A DNA stretch of 64,000 nt. It comes from Colius striatus. Taxonomy: Eukaryota; Chordata; Aves; Coliiformes; Coliidae. Below are positions 1-12,211 of this stretch, in pieces. The stretch spans positions 10,072,915 through 10,136,914 of the forward strand of contig NC_084771.1 in the NCBI RefSeq assembly GCF_028858725.1. Direction: 5' to 3'. The notes under the pieces were generated by a model that was not told where the DNA came from, did no database searches, and saw nothing but the letters and a program-made list of their open reading frames with translations. The position numbers and the translations under genes are program-made. Positions within the stretch are counted from its first letter, which is position 1. The number at the start of each line of letters is the position of its first letter.

Positions 1-3000
1 CCATGCAACATGCAAAGGCACATATCCTTGCATGGAGCAACCCAAGGAGTGCTCAGGGAAATCTCCAGAATCATCCAAATGTTTTCAGAGTTGCCCCCAG
101 TTTTGCAAACATTCTCCCTCTAAATTAATCTATTGGGTTGGTTTGGGTTTTTTTTTCCAAGAGAATTTGAATTTAAAACATGGGTTTCTTAGCTAAATAT
201 AAGTCCATTGTGCACAAACAATGACAATCTCTTTTAAAAACAATTCTTGTTCCACATGCCAAGGGTTATACAATCTCAGATAGTGTGAGTCTTTCTGCGT
301 GGTTTCACTCAGTCAAAAGACAGTTCTGACAATTGAGAAGATCAGATAAGGATCAGATTTGAAAACCTCTGGGTTTTTTTCTGTATCTTAGTGGAATTCT
401 TTCAGACTTGGAGCCTAAAACATGATTTGAGAGGCAGGGAGGAGCTTGGGAATAGGTTTATAACTTTTGGAGAATATGCTGCTTGTTTCATTGTTACTAA
501 ACTCATTCTCTCTGGACAGAGATTCCTGTGCTCAGTGGAAAAGACATTTGGGTAGAAGCACAAGAAGCCTGGGCTAGTGCATAAATTTACATTGAACTGT
601 ACTAGCAAAGGAATTACAAATCAATTGGTCTGCTTCCAAGATGCAGATTAAAACTGCTGCCACATTTGTTTGAAGCAACCAGAAGCCATCACAGCTGCCA
701 AAAGCAGCAGTTCAACATTTCCTCCACCATTGGTCTTCATTCCTGCCCCAACACAGTCTCCTCTCTTGTGTCAGCACCAGCAGCCATACAAGCACATTGT
801 AAAGAGCTTTTCCAGTCTATCCTCATCCAAGCAGCTGCTTCACACCAGGCAGCAGTTTTGCTGCCCTGCTCTGTGCCCTCACAGACCCCGACATGTTTCT
901 GAGATGCAGAGCTGCATGCCATACTGTCAACAGGGATGCTCCAAGGGTTTATGTAAGCAGCAAAACACTACCCTATGCCTCCTTCTCCTTTCCCCCCTAT
1001 GGATACCCAACATTTTGTTGGCTTTTTTGCTGCTTTTGCACTCTGAGCTGATGACTGTGAACAGCCAATGATGGCTCTAAGATCTCTTTCCTAATTTATA
1101 CAAGTGCCATGTCCAAGTTCAGCATCATTTAAGCAGAGTTTATATTCTTTTCTCTAGATGCATTACCTCACAGTTATCTAGACTAAAGCTCACTCTATGC
1201 ACTCACCCATTTCTGTAAGATCCTTCTGGAGTTCCTCAGCACTGCCACAGCATTTGGTTAAAAAGGACTTTGGTTTCTGTTGATTGTGTTGCCTCTCTTA
1301 GAGCAAGCCAGCAGATCTGTATTCTAGGAATGTCTTTGCTCATATAGAACGTTCACCATAATCTTGCTTAAATTATCTGCCTTTTTTTTTCCTGAGCTGA
1401 AATTCTCCTGGCCACCTAGAAGCTGACAGATATATTACAGCTTGTTTTTATAGGAGGACTATTGTGCTCAGTACTTTTCTATTACTCACTAACATATGCT
1501 TTTAATAGCAAATGTTAACAAAGGTTCCAACTTCCTACACATAGAGAGGGAGACAGTTACATACTGCTGCTAGCTAATCCCCAAATTTATAATGTGTCCA
1601 GATTAAGAACACATTTCAAAGTGCCCTCTTACTGACCACAAGATTTTGAGCATTTTCCTATTCCTCCTCTCATTTTGGCTGTTCTTACAAAACTAGTGTG
1701 AGATTAAAGCACTTTGGTAATGAAATTTCCTGGAAAAAGCTTTTTCAGTGTTTGCAAAAAATCTGGAAGCAAATTTACACTGTAAGACTGGAAAACTATT
1801 CACATAGGAGCCATTTCTCAAAAGACACATGATCTGGCAGCTCCCTCCCAGTACCATGAGCTGGGTGAGCCCTCCAGAAATTTTGTCCCACCTCTTCATC
1901 AGCTGACTGTCACAATGGTCCAAATAATAACACTTGGTGCTTACACAGCCACTCTGCACAAATACTGCTTCAGAAGTGGTTTTTAGAGGGGAAACAGAGC
2001 CTTAGAAAAGTGGCACATCCATAAATCATCCAAATCTTGTGCTTGTTGCACTGGAGTGCTGTGCACCAAAGCTGCATTTTTCTAAAGCCAGTTCACACTC
2101 AGTATATCCTCTGTGATGCTGGTGTGGAAATGGAGATCATTTGACAACCTGTCCCCTGGGGCTTTGGGAAGGGGTTGTAATCTAGACAGCTGACCTAATT
2201 TCCCATCCTCTTGTGCTAGTTTTCAGGAGTACTCCTGGCCACTAAAACCTGCTGGGGAGAAGTCGTGTGTATGCCATGACTGGAGCAGTGCTGTGAAAGC
2301 AACCAGGCAGGAAAAGGCTTTTTGGTGACTGCAGCCTCTACATAAGGAGCCATGCCTGCCTCCTGTCTGCCTCCTGCCTGCTTCCTGCCTGTCAGGATGG
2401 GACAGAATGCAGGGAAAACCTGCATCCTTGGGTCTCCGTGACCTGTGTGTAGATTAGCTCATGGTGCCACTGCCTGTTACTATCCACGTCTCCCACACAG
2501 TGTGACAGAGTACCTGCCTCAGAAGCATGCTGCCTGCACCGCATGCCTGATCTGCTCCTGCCCCTTGCAGACCTCTTTTGAGAAGTTTTTAAAAAATGAA
2601 TGCTCTCAGTATATTTTCTGGGGTTTAGTTTACATCTGGTTTGTGTTATTTGCAGTTTTGCTTTATCTGGGCCATTCCTTCCTCACTGCTCTCCCTTCTT
2701 TCTTCCCTCTCTATTATCCTTAATAACTGAGATCTGATTGCAGCTAGTGCATGGCTACATGCTGTCATCCCAACAGACCTTGCAGCTGCCAGCTGTCTTA
2801 AAACTGTGCTGAGTTTTCCTATAGAAGTCATTTTTTTCTCCCTTCCATCTGCCTGCCTTGTCCCACTGAAGGCTACCAAGTCCTTTCTCAGCCTTCCCAA
2901 GTCTGTTCCCAGCTCTAAATTCACTTTTCCATGTTTGGAGAAACTGCAGTGTCCCAGTGCATTTCTAACTCAGACTATACTGAGCCATTAAGACTAACAA

Positions 3001-3400
3001 CATGTATAAACCAGCAGATCAGATGTATCCTGGAGGATACATATGTGAGTTAGTATTTTGGAATAATTCACTGAAAACTGGGGAGGGGGAAATGTGTTTG
3101 TTTTCCTGGAGAGGATTGTCCCATCAGCTTTGGCACTCTGAAGGGGCCCAACTGCAGGACACAATAGGACAGGGAGAACAACAAAGCCCAGAGTTGGAGC
3201 CAACTGAAAATGTAAAGAAACTAGACAGGCAGAACGGGATTATTCAAAGTGGAATCAGAGCAGAGCATGGGTGTGACTGTATCCCACTGAAAATACTACC
3301 GTGATGACTGTAAAACTGAAGAATCTCATTTTAGCAGTGAGCCAAGGGACAGCACATAAAACAGGCAGTGGGGAGAGATAAAGCAGCAAGCGAGCAAGGG
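1..3400. other. Upstream flank of the RASL11-like gene, no gene seen
   Basis: Non-coding, mixed-composition vertebrate DNA. Short open frames on both strands have no recognisable family signature and no exon-like splice context. Apart from a small 11-bp minisatellite near 2358-2390, no repeat family was recognised. A distal promoter or enhancer could lie here but cannot be shown from sequence alone. Confidence 0.6.
2358..2390. repeat. Three-copy 11-bp minisatellite
   Basis: Three consecutive 11-mers of the form GCYTCCTGYCT, each differing from the next at one or two positions. The C and T run continues a few bases on either side. It is a local tandem duplication with no visible function. Confidence 0.7.
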
Positions 3401-3461
3401 AGGGAGCGTGGTTGATGGAGGCACAGGGTGCCCGGCTGGAGGAATGTCATGGCTTCACTTG

Positions 3462-3560
3462 TGATTGGCTGGGGAATGGAGGAGTCAGTTTTCACGGGGG
3501 CTGATCAAAAAGTTCCCTTTTGCTTTCCAAAGTTGCTGTCTGAGCAGAGGAACCGGGAAG
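3462..3560 (+). promoter_or_regulatory. Candidate proximal promoter with an inverted CCAAT box
   Basis: TGATTGGCT at 3462-3470 is the reverse complement of a consensus NF-Y CCAAT box. NF-Y boxes usually lie 60-100 bp upstream of the start site, so transcription could begin near 3530-3570, giving a 5' UTR of about 150-190 nt before the ATG at 3720. There is no CpG island here. A weak TATA-like CATAAAA lies near 3355, too far upstream to fit this model. Only the CCAAT motif is seen; the start site is inferred. Confidence 0.35.
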
Positions 3561-3719
3561 AGGAGGCTAGTCGCTCTCACATTCCTCAGAAAAGCGTCTT
3601 CAATGAAATGAGAAGGCTTCTCTGCCCAGGGATATACGGCCAAGAACAGCCGCCCAGAAGTTGTTTTCCTTCTTTTCTCCCCCAACTCCTCCTGGAGTTG
3701 AACAGCTCTCATTTCTGGC

Positions 3720-3864
3720 ATGCGTCTCATCTCTCAGGATACTATGTCACAGTATTCTACTAACTTTCTCTTGCTCCCCATACCAGAGTATCCTGTGTTA
3801 GACTGCGCACCCAACAAAATCATCAAGCTCGTGGTACTTGGTGGCAGCAGCGTTGGCAAGACAG
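3720..3864 (+). CDS. RASL11A-like: RASL11-like coding exon 1
   Basis: Encodes residues 1-48 plus one base of codon 49, ending inside the P-loop after GGSSVGKT, with donor GTAAGT at 3865. The ATG at 3720 is chosen because MRLI and the downstream LPIPE align with the N-termini of known RASL11 proteins. It has G at -3 but C at +4. A second in-frame ATG at 3744 (Met9) has A at -3 and could serve as an alternative start. Confidence 0.88.
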
Positions 3865-6800
3865 GTAAGTCCACAGGTGTAGTTCCATGCTCTTTCTTGG
3901 TCCTGTACTTATGAGCTCACTTGCAGCTCAGATGAACCCTGGGCTGAGAAAACTCTTACCTTTTGCAGCTTGAACATTTCCTGTTACTCACTTTTGGGGT
4001 TTGTTTGGGGGTTGGTTTGTTTGTTGGTTTTGCTGTTGGGCTGTGTGAGCAGCCAACATGAGGTGGCAGTTAAGCAGTTAAGAGCAGAGGACACTGTGTT
4101 AGGAGCTCTGTGCTCACTAATGATTCCACCTGATCTTGTGGAAATGATTTAATTGTGTCTAAATTTCCACACTCCCCAAGTGGGACTAGTGGTTTCTGTT
4201 CTTCTGTTGTAAATGTTTTATGCTCTGCAGACAACTACCAACATAGAAGGTGTGTCTTCCTGTATTATTCTCCAAAGGAGAGGAGAAGAAAAGAGGCTAA
4301 AGCGAGTATTATTGCTTTGGAACATATGGTTGATGATTTCAGACAGTATTAAAGCCAGGTCTGTTTTACTACATCTGAGGTTCCACAGGACTCAGTAAAA
4401 TGTTTGATTGTTTTGGATTTGAAAAAGCCATGTTTTCATGCTGGTTTTAAGCAAGGGTTTTGAAGATAGCTGCACAATCAGTTTCATCTCAGAGTATTAG
4501 TGAGGTGACCCAGTAGCCACTGTGAGAAAAATGATTATTTAAAATTACATCTATGATAGAGTTGTTTGCAGAATAAACCCCTTTAACTTGGCTATTAGTT
4601 AAGTGGTTTTGGAAATGATTAGGAATCTGCCAAGATGAAAGCACTACAAGAATGTAAGTCACTGTTGCTGGGAAGGGATTGTAAGTGTTAAAAAGTGATC
4701 AGGAAAAAGCAAAGTGTTCTAACTCAACAGTTAAGGCAGTACTACAGGTTCAGGTGAATCAGAAGGCCCAGGGTGCTGCAGCCTGACCCCTGTGTGCAGA
4801 GCACATGCAGTTTGTTTGCTGGCTGTGATTAGATACCACTAATGGCTTTCATGAGGAGGACTGAGGATTTTGAATGCTGGGAAGAACCATTACATCCGTC
4901 AGCCTCACTTCTTATGTGGCACAGAGGTCTTAAATGTGGTAGTGGGATTAGTTTCAGTTTACTGGCTTGCTACTCTTTTTCTACATTATTTCAAACCAAA
5001 GGTTAGGTTGTTCTACCTGCAATCACAACAAGCAAACCTCTGGTTCCTCCAGCAAACAGCCACACTGAACCTAAGGAGTAAATTCCAACACAAGTTGTGA
5101 AAAACTCTGCATTAAGGATCGCAGCCTGGGCCCCAGATCTTTTTCTGTGAGTGTTGAGTGAAGCATTTGCAGAATAATGTATGAGCTATTCAAAGATTAA
5201 CTTGGTTTCATATTATACTAACTCTTCCAGTAAGATATTACATGTGTGTTGCAAAGATTGATTTTGGTTCACATGAAGGAGCCACATTTTTTTCATTGTT
5301 TTACAGCCCTGGTTGTGCGCTTCCTCACAAAGAGATTTATTGGAGACTATGAAGCCAATACTGGTGAGTCTGCTTGCTTACTGCACTACTGCACATAGTT
5401 TGGAAAGAAATCTACTCTATTTTGTGACTGGTGCACATTACAGGAAAGCCAAGCAGTGTCAGATGTCCATAAGGTGCATATTTTCAGTTAATAGCCTCAA
5501 GCTATGAAAGCAATAAATCAAAGGCTCATTATTTATGATCCTTTTAGCTGTTTTTTTCCCTCCCTGGCTTGATGGAAAAGGATCAGAGTAAAAGGTTTGC
5601 TTGGGGACATACCTATACTGCAATGCAGACTCAAACAACAACTTGCATATTGACTAAACCACGGAAACCCAATGCTGCTCTCTCTGCAACCCCAGGGAAG
5701 CCAGAAGAATTCCAAAGGGTGTAAAAAGCAGTTCAGAACTTTTTCTCTGTACTTCCTTTTTTTTTTTTCAGTGGCTTTTATGGCAAGAGAGACTTCCAAA
5801 TCAAAGTCCTCTTTCCATAAGATAAGCAAAATAACCTTGCAAACTGCTTCTACTGCATTTCTTGTTTAATACTGACACCTTAGAGGATACATTCATGGGA
5901 ACTGTTTGATTCAGAGCCTCTATTCCAAGAAAGTGACAACTGTATTGGCCAGTGTTGTAGGAAGGTTCTATGTACACCATGCTCATACCTACTAGCACTT
6001 TCCACACGTAGGTCACCTCACAGTTTTGGGGTGAATTAGGACAGGATTCAAAGCAGTGATTGTTTCACTTTGGAGATGCATACTGAATTTAGACAGATGG
6101 GTTAGGGAAGGAGATGGCAGTACAAGACACCTTTGATCTCTGCCTGTCTGATGAAACACAATCTGAAAGCTCCTCCTTACAGCTCCTTCTCACTGACCCT
6201 AAGTAACCCTGATGGTTGGCTGCACTATTTCTCTTTCTTTTCCTTCATTTCTTCTGTGGAAGACCATACATCAAGTTAAACTTCTGAGCTTTGCAATGGA
6301 TTGCTGCCAGAGAAGTTGCTGAGAACCACATGCTTTTCTCATTAAGCTACCAGCCCAACAGCCATGCTACAGAAGAAATAAATATGCCAGAAATAAGAAA
6401 CAGGTGGCAGTGTGTGATCATTCAACCGTGCTTCTCCTTCAATTGGGTGTAAGGCAGAGCACAATAAGTGTCTGGAAGTACCTGCTCTTTCTTCTGCGGT
6501 GTATTACAGAGTAGGAATAATATGTCTGGCCTTGGTTCAGGGGTGTAGTATCTTCCCATAAAACAGTAACATCTTTTCAGTTTAAAATCTAATCTGCTTT
6601 CAAAAGAAAATAATCCCAGAAGGGCTGGATGACCTCCCAGAGCCAGTTTTCAAATGTGATGTGATAATGGTGGAATCAGATGTAGCAAACTTTGCTATAC
6701 TGCATTTCCTTATATCACAAATGTATCTAAGAGCTCAGACTCTTCCACTGGAATACAAACAACTTTTTCTTTGAACCAAAGATGATTTTCAGAAGTGGTG

Positions 6801-9800
6801 ACATTATTGTCACTAATTGAGCTCCCTGTTAATCTGAATTCCTCACTCCACAAGAGATGGGATTTCTCCACATTTGAGATGAAGTACATTGTTTTAGATG
6901 CAGCAGTGATGGTTGCATTTGGATGAGGATGAAAGGCTGGACACAGCAGCTGTGCATATACAATTTCTTCAGCTATCTATGTGACTTGTATTAAGTTCTG
7001 AAGAAAAAGGAGATGATGGTATCAATCTCTGAAGCTGTCCTTGTCACAGCCATGGACAGTGTCTGAGATCCACATTGAAGTTTTTATTGTCACTTAAGCT
7101 GCACTCCAGTAACAAAATAAAGTTCAAGCCTCAGAACAGTGATGGTTTTATTAGAGCTGGATTAGTCCTAGATGGTTTGAAGTAGCACTTGGCCCTGAAT
7201 ATGTGTCATTTTGATTAAGCAGAAATCAGTTGAGAGTCTAATTCCAACCAAACTCTGACTGCTAAGGTCACACAAATCCCAAAGAGCACCTGGGTTATGC
7301 ATATAGTCATTTAGTCTGTGTCCAAAACTAGAATACTTTCCTTTTCAAAAAACTTACCCCAAAATGCAATAGGAAACAGCTCACTCTCACAGACAGCACC
7401 TAGATGTCTTGGTTTGAGTCTGAAAATACACGTAGTCCACTTTTAAAAAAGTTAACAGCATAGATAGAAAACCTGAGTGGGATTTATGTGCCCACTTTGA
7501 CTATTTGATTCCATACAAAGTGCCCCCTTACACACATACCCCCCTAGGTGGGCTTTCAAAACATCTGACCACGTAGCAAATACAAACCCACTTGACTTCA
7601 GCACACAGCCACCCAACCACTCTGGGGCCATTCACTTTTCTATAAGCAGCTACATACCATAAACCTAAAAAATCTAGATTTTAACAGTTCCATTCTGCTT
7701 TTCTGTACTCTTGTTTTCTTTGTTACAGTCCCTGACTCTAATGATCTTATTTTTCTGCCAGGTGCTTTGTACTCAAGAAAGTTCACCATAGATGGGGAAC
7801 AGATCTCTCTACAGGTGCAGGATACTCCCTTTGTTTCATTGGAGGTAAAACAGCTGCTCAGTACATTGGTACTTTACAACACAGTTGTTGTCTCTTGTTT
7901 GTTGCCAGCGCTTCCGTCTGTAAGTAATTCCACTTATCAGCAGAAAAATAGCTGGGCTCAAAGCCAAATGAAGACAAATAGGGTTACCTTAAGCCCCACC
8001 AAAACAAGCCCTTGAAGAGGTTTAAGTCAAAATTAAACCAAATCTATTTCAAACACATTACTTAATCTGAAGCCTAAACAGCAGTAAAATCATAATCTGT
8101 CTTGCTTCTGCCAACTTCCTGATTGTTTTGTCTCTTGCCATGTGGTTTCTGTCCCTGCATGGAAGAAAACTCACCTGCCTAGAGCTGGCTCAGCCATGAC
8201 CTTTCTACCAGCTCAGAATCTCTCCTCTAGAAAGGTGTTTCTTTCCAAGGGGACAGGCCTCACAGCAGTTGTCATTTCCAACGAAAGTGCTTTGCAGAGG
8301 TTTTCTTAGTTGTTTTTTTTCTTATTATTATTATTTCCTTATTCATTATTTTTAAGGTGTTGGCATTTGTCTACATTTCTCTTTCTAACAGTATTTTACA
8401 TATTCTAGATTTAATATTTAAATAGAAACCTGTTCCTAGAAATATTTTTTCCAAGCAGGATCTAGGATTAAGATGACTTCTTTTGAAGATCTATTTCACA
8501 TGCAGAACAAGAGGATGAAAATAATGCCAAAGCAGCAGGAAATGGGATTAAAATTGGTTTTACATGAAGAGTGGAGACATCATGAAAGTAATAATTCCTA
8601 TAGACTATTTCATGATGAAATTAGGTTTCTTCTTGTCACCATCAAACTTAAACGTCTTGGTTTTGCCTTAACCTCAGTCTAAGCTCAGACTTGGCCAAGA
8701 ATATGTCTGGATGGGAACACCACTTACTCTCATCCCCTTTCAGGCTAACCCTGGAAAGCTTTATGTACCTTGCTTTGCTGGGACCCATGTGTGCATGAGT
8801 TCATTTCTGTGCTGTAGAGCTGCTCCACCCTGAGTTTACAAAACAGGATCAGCAAAGCTCCCACAGCCTCTGTTTCCACTTTCTTTGATGACTGGAAATA
8901 AAATTAAGTGGAAAGCTTTGACAAATTTGTACACGCTGCTGCTGCTGGGGATGCACAGAGCAGAGGAGAGGACCCCCCATTTACTCTGGACACTAAAAAG
9001 CAAATAAAAGCTGCTATGGAAGTCCTCCAAATATTCAAGTGGGACTTAACAGTACAAAGGCCCTATGCCAGCTTGCTGGGAGAGGACCTGCAAAGAGAAG
9101 CTGTGTGTGGTGGGTGATTAAGCACAATTGGGACTGCCTGCTAAACACTTAACAAAGGGAATCCCTTATCCATTCTGTCTCATGGAGAAAGGAGGGAGTG
9201 AAATAGTTTGATACATACAGATACATGATTATTTTCTGATGTTCCTGTTTTAATCAAACCTGTGTCCTATAGTTCTGTGACTGCAGCCAGAGCTCCACAA
9301 AGTTTAGTTATACCAACAGCTGAGGTTTCTTAGTCAGATATGATTTTAATTTAGTTAGGAAAGAGTTTCACTTTCTCTGTCCCAGTGAAAGGTCTGCACT
9401 GTTTCAGCAGTTCCCACAGACACATGTCGTTGCCTGTGCCTCTGCTTGCATCAAATGATGTATCTGAAATAATTTGAAGGGACTGTTCCTGAACAGGACT
9501 TATTAAGACTGAGAATAAGTTGGATTTTCTTGTTAAAATCCTTAAGGAGGAGAGTTGCTTGCACTCTGCAGGCTGAGTGCAGTGCTTTGAGAGGAAGTCA
9601 TGTGAAATCACTCAGGATTCTGGCCACACCGGAAATGTTAATGTTTAGGAGAGAAACAGAAGCAAACAGATAACTGGTTTTGTTAAGTGATTGATTGCTG
9701 CTTGGTCTATACATGCCAATGAACCAGTGTTTCAAAATTCACTCTGGAGCAGAGATTTCCATTTTAAAAGTAGCCCATTAGCCTTTGATTTTCCTGAATA

Positions 9801-12211
9801 AAGCATTCCGTTAGGGATTATCCATCCTTCTCACTGCTGGGTGGGCCTAGCTGAAGTAACTGAGAATTTCTCCTCATTAGGGGTCTCTGAATGTTCATCT
9901 TCCTCCAAAACATTTTCCAAGCTTGCCAGAGCAATTAGTTCTTTTTCCCCATAAAAAGGAGTTTTGTGGTGAAATGAGGCTAGCAGGACATGAGGGGTGG
10001 CTAATTATCTACACACTGGCTACAACCCAGACACCAACAGTGCAAATTGCCCTTCTTCCCACAGTCTGCCCCGTCCTGGCTCGGAGTTCATACTCATTAA
10101 CCTTTTAAACAAAGCTGCTAGGAAGGATCCTTCTTTATTCCATGTATAACTCTGCTGGGGTTTTGGGTTTGGGCAGAGAGAGGTGTAATAGGAACATCTG
10201 TTAAGCAATGTTACTGTTAACAGGATTTAGCATTACTGTGAACTGGCATGGGCAAAGAACTACTAGGTATGAAGAGACAGTGTCTCCATTGGCAATATTG
10301 AATATGTACAAAGGACAGTTAGTTTTCAAAACTCCCTGTCAAATTTTAAGTGTAGTTTTATACTCTGAGCCTTCAGAAATTCTGCTGCCTTCCTCTCACA
10401 GAAGGGCCTTGTTGGTAGTCCTTTGTTTTTTACTGTCTGATCTACCATAACAGAACTGATTGGTTTTATTCATTCTTTTCCTGAAGTTAGGCTTTGTAAT
10501 TCAGATTTAGGTGTCTAAGTAGATGTAATCAGTTTGGGGAGATTGCTGAGCACATGCAAATTCTATTAACATGAATGTGAATGGTAGGTATACACTCTAT
10601 ACATAAATAAATAATGGAACATATGCTCTAGTAGTCTTATTGAAGTTGATTTTTTTCTTGAATAGAATTTAGCAATAGTAATAAAAGTTTGGGCTCCATA
10701 TTCATGATGTTGAACTCCCCCTAAAGCCTCTAATTCCTGTCAACTTCATCAAGAGCTGAATACTGAATGCACTTAGTGCCTCGTTGGAGAGGAAAGAAAT
10801 TACAAAGTGTCAGAAAGGCTGTAATAGAGACAGGAACGTCAGTTCTTACAAACCAAACATACCCACAATAACTGCAGCAGGGATCTCCCTATCTGGTTGG
10901 GTTACACACCAGCATGGATAACAAAGAGTAGAGGATTAGCTGAAAATAGCTTCAACTTGAAAAGCAAGCTGATCCTTTTTCAAGCCCCACCGTGTTGTAT
11001 TCAGTTTTATATTCCCAAGGCTGGTGCTTGTTATGGTTGGCTGAGTAGGAGTGGTGATGGTGTGAACAGCAAAACAATATTACAAACACATTGCTGCTCT
11101 ACAAATGAGCAGTGAAATTTCACCTCATTTCAGTTCCAGTAATTAGTTGTTTGTAGCAAATTGCTTTTTCAAAGTAACTTTACCCTTGACTATGTGGAGA
11201 CAGTAGAAAACTGTCACACAGTAGAAAAACCTGTCAGGCTTCATCATAGTGAGAACCCCCATCCATGGAGACATTGAATAGAGAATTGGAGAAAGCTCTA
11301 AAAAGATACTTTGGGGGAAACCCATGCACTTGCAGTAGTGTGACTAACCTGCTGAATTTTATAATGCTCTTACCATGCCCACCATAATTCTATCCCCAAG
11401 AAAAGCACAGGCTCCTGTCACACTGGTTTAGTATGACAGAACACAGAACAAGCTTTTCAAGATCTGTACTTTGGCTGCTCTCCTATTTTCAACCAATTCG
11501 CTCTGACCCCTCCCCACTTCACTTCCACAGTACTGCTTACCTGTAACGTGTTACTGACACAGTGGAAGTTTCTCCTGTCCCTGGTGCATTCCCTGGCAGT
11601 CAGAGAGCTTTCTGTCTGTACACTGGGAAACGGCTTCACTTTAAAACAAAGCTCCGAGGAGCTAATAGTGCTGTATGACTGTGTGCTCTGTCTGCTCCCT
11701 ATTCTCAGTTTTCTAATCTCACACCTCTTGGTTTTGGTGGCAGGATGACACTGACAGCATATGCTGCCAAGAGCAGATAAACCGTTCGATCTACTGGGCA
11801 GATGGCTTCGTTTTTGTTTACTCCATCACAGACTACGAGAGCTACCGAGTCATCCGGCCCCTGCACCAGCACATCCGCAAGATTCACCCCAATGCCAACA
11901 TCCCCCTGCTGCTGATGGCAAACAAAGGAGACCTTCTGCGAGCCAGGCAGGTGGCCTCCAAAGAGGGACTCCAACTGGCCAGTGAACTGGGAGGTAGTTA
12001 CTATGAAGTGTCAGCTCGGGAGAACTGTGAGGGAGTGCATGAAGCCTTCCAGCAGCTCTGCCAGGAGGTCAGCAGGATGATCGGGAGCTGCAATGGTGAG
12101 AAACGCCGAGGCCTCCACCTCGTCCGGCCCAAGTCTCCAAACATGCAGGATTTAAAGAGACGTTTGAAACAGGCTCTGACGTCCAAAGGGAAATCTGCCA
12201 CTACACTTTGA
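3720..12211 (+). CDS. RASL11A-like: RASL11-family atypical small GTPase, four coding exons (RASL11A-like)
   Basis: Coding exons are 3720-3864, 5307-5363, 7762-7844 and 11744-12211, all with GT-AG introns and a continuous frame, giving 250 residues (the two human RASL11 proteins are about 242-248). Family marks are an MRLI start and an LPIPE segment, the GGSSVGKT P-loop (41-48), the block RFLTKRFIGDYEANTG (53-68), QVQDTP (85-90), the NKGD guanine motif (155-158), EVSAR (183-187), and the family C-terminal box RPKSPNMQDLKRR (223-235). There is no C-terminal CAAX, as in other RASL11 proteins, so lipid anchoring is not expected. Human RASL11A has been linked to nucleolar and rDNA transcription; a similar role here would be inference. 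Odd features: serines at the Ras G12 and G13 positions, and Phe91 and Val92 where Ras has Gly60 and Gln61. The sequence mixes features of RASL11A and RASL11B, suggesting a third paralogue rather than either orthologue. The family call is firm; the paralogue name is provisional. Confidence 0.9.
3865..5306 (+). other. RASL11-like intron 1
   Basis: Phase 1 intron with donor GTAAGT and acceptor TTTTACAG. It contains a G/T-rich run of GGTTTG-like units around 3990-4045 and otherwise nothing recognised. Short open frames inside it look like chance. Confidence 0.85.
5307..5363 (+). CDS. RASL11A-like: RASL11-like coding exon 2
   Basis: A 57-bp exon encoding ALVVRFLTKRFIGDYEANT, which covers helix 1 and the effector (switch I) region and ends just after Thr67, the residue matching Ras Thr35. 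The donor is GTGAGT. Both flanking introns are phase 1, so skipping would keep frame but delete switch I. This block is among the best conserved in RASL11 proteins. Confidence 0.9.
5364..7761 (+). other. RASL11-like intron 2
   Basis: Phase 1 intron of about 2.4 kb ending in TTTTCTGCCAG. It holds a poly-T run near 5757-5770 and no recognised gene or well-preserved repeat. Confidence 0.85.
7762..7844 (+). CDS. RASL11A-like: RASL11-like coding exon 3
   Basis: Encodes residues 68-95, from the Gly completed across the junction through LYSRKFTIDGEQ and the G3 motif region to Glu95. Donor GTAAAA follows at 7845. The G3 motif reads DTPF, where the family normally has DTPG. I looked for another donor in this exon that would restore a glycine and found none. 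Confidence 0.85.
7845..11743 (+). other. RASL11-like intron 3
   Basis: Phase 0 intron of about 3.9 kb with acceptor TTTTGGTGGCAG. No gene or full repeat is recognised inside. Its open frames lack family signatures. Confidence 0.85.
11744..12211 (+). CDS. RASL11A-like: RASL11-like terminal coding exon 4
   Basis: Encodes residues 96-250 and the TGA stop. It carries the FVFVYSITDYESY strand-helix segment, HQHIRK, the NKGD base-specificity motif, EVSAR, and the RPKSPNMQDLKRR tail that is nearly invariant in RASL11A and RASL11B. It ends KGKSATTL with no prenylation cysteine. This is the largest exon and gives the firmest family identification. Confidence 0.93.
   Translation, partial: DDTDSICCQEQINRSIYWADGFVFVYSITDYESYRVIRPLHQHIRKIHPNANIPLLLMANKGDLLRARQVASKEGLQLASELGGSYYEVSARENCEGVHEAFQQLCQEVSRMIGSCNGEKRRGLHLVRPKSPNMQDLKRRLKQALTSKGKSATTL

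Noticed and set aside
3428-3763. 111-codon + strand frame overlapping RASL11-like exon 1, considered as an alternative N-terminus
   Set aside because: It is in a different frame from the GTPase and stops at 3763; kept only as a possible upstream ORF.
6624-6650. GGGCTGGATGACCTCCCAGAG resembling a CR1 3' tail word
   Set aside because: Too short, and the following bases do not continue into the CR1 consensus.
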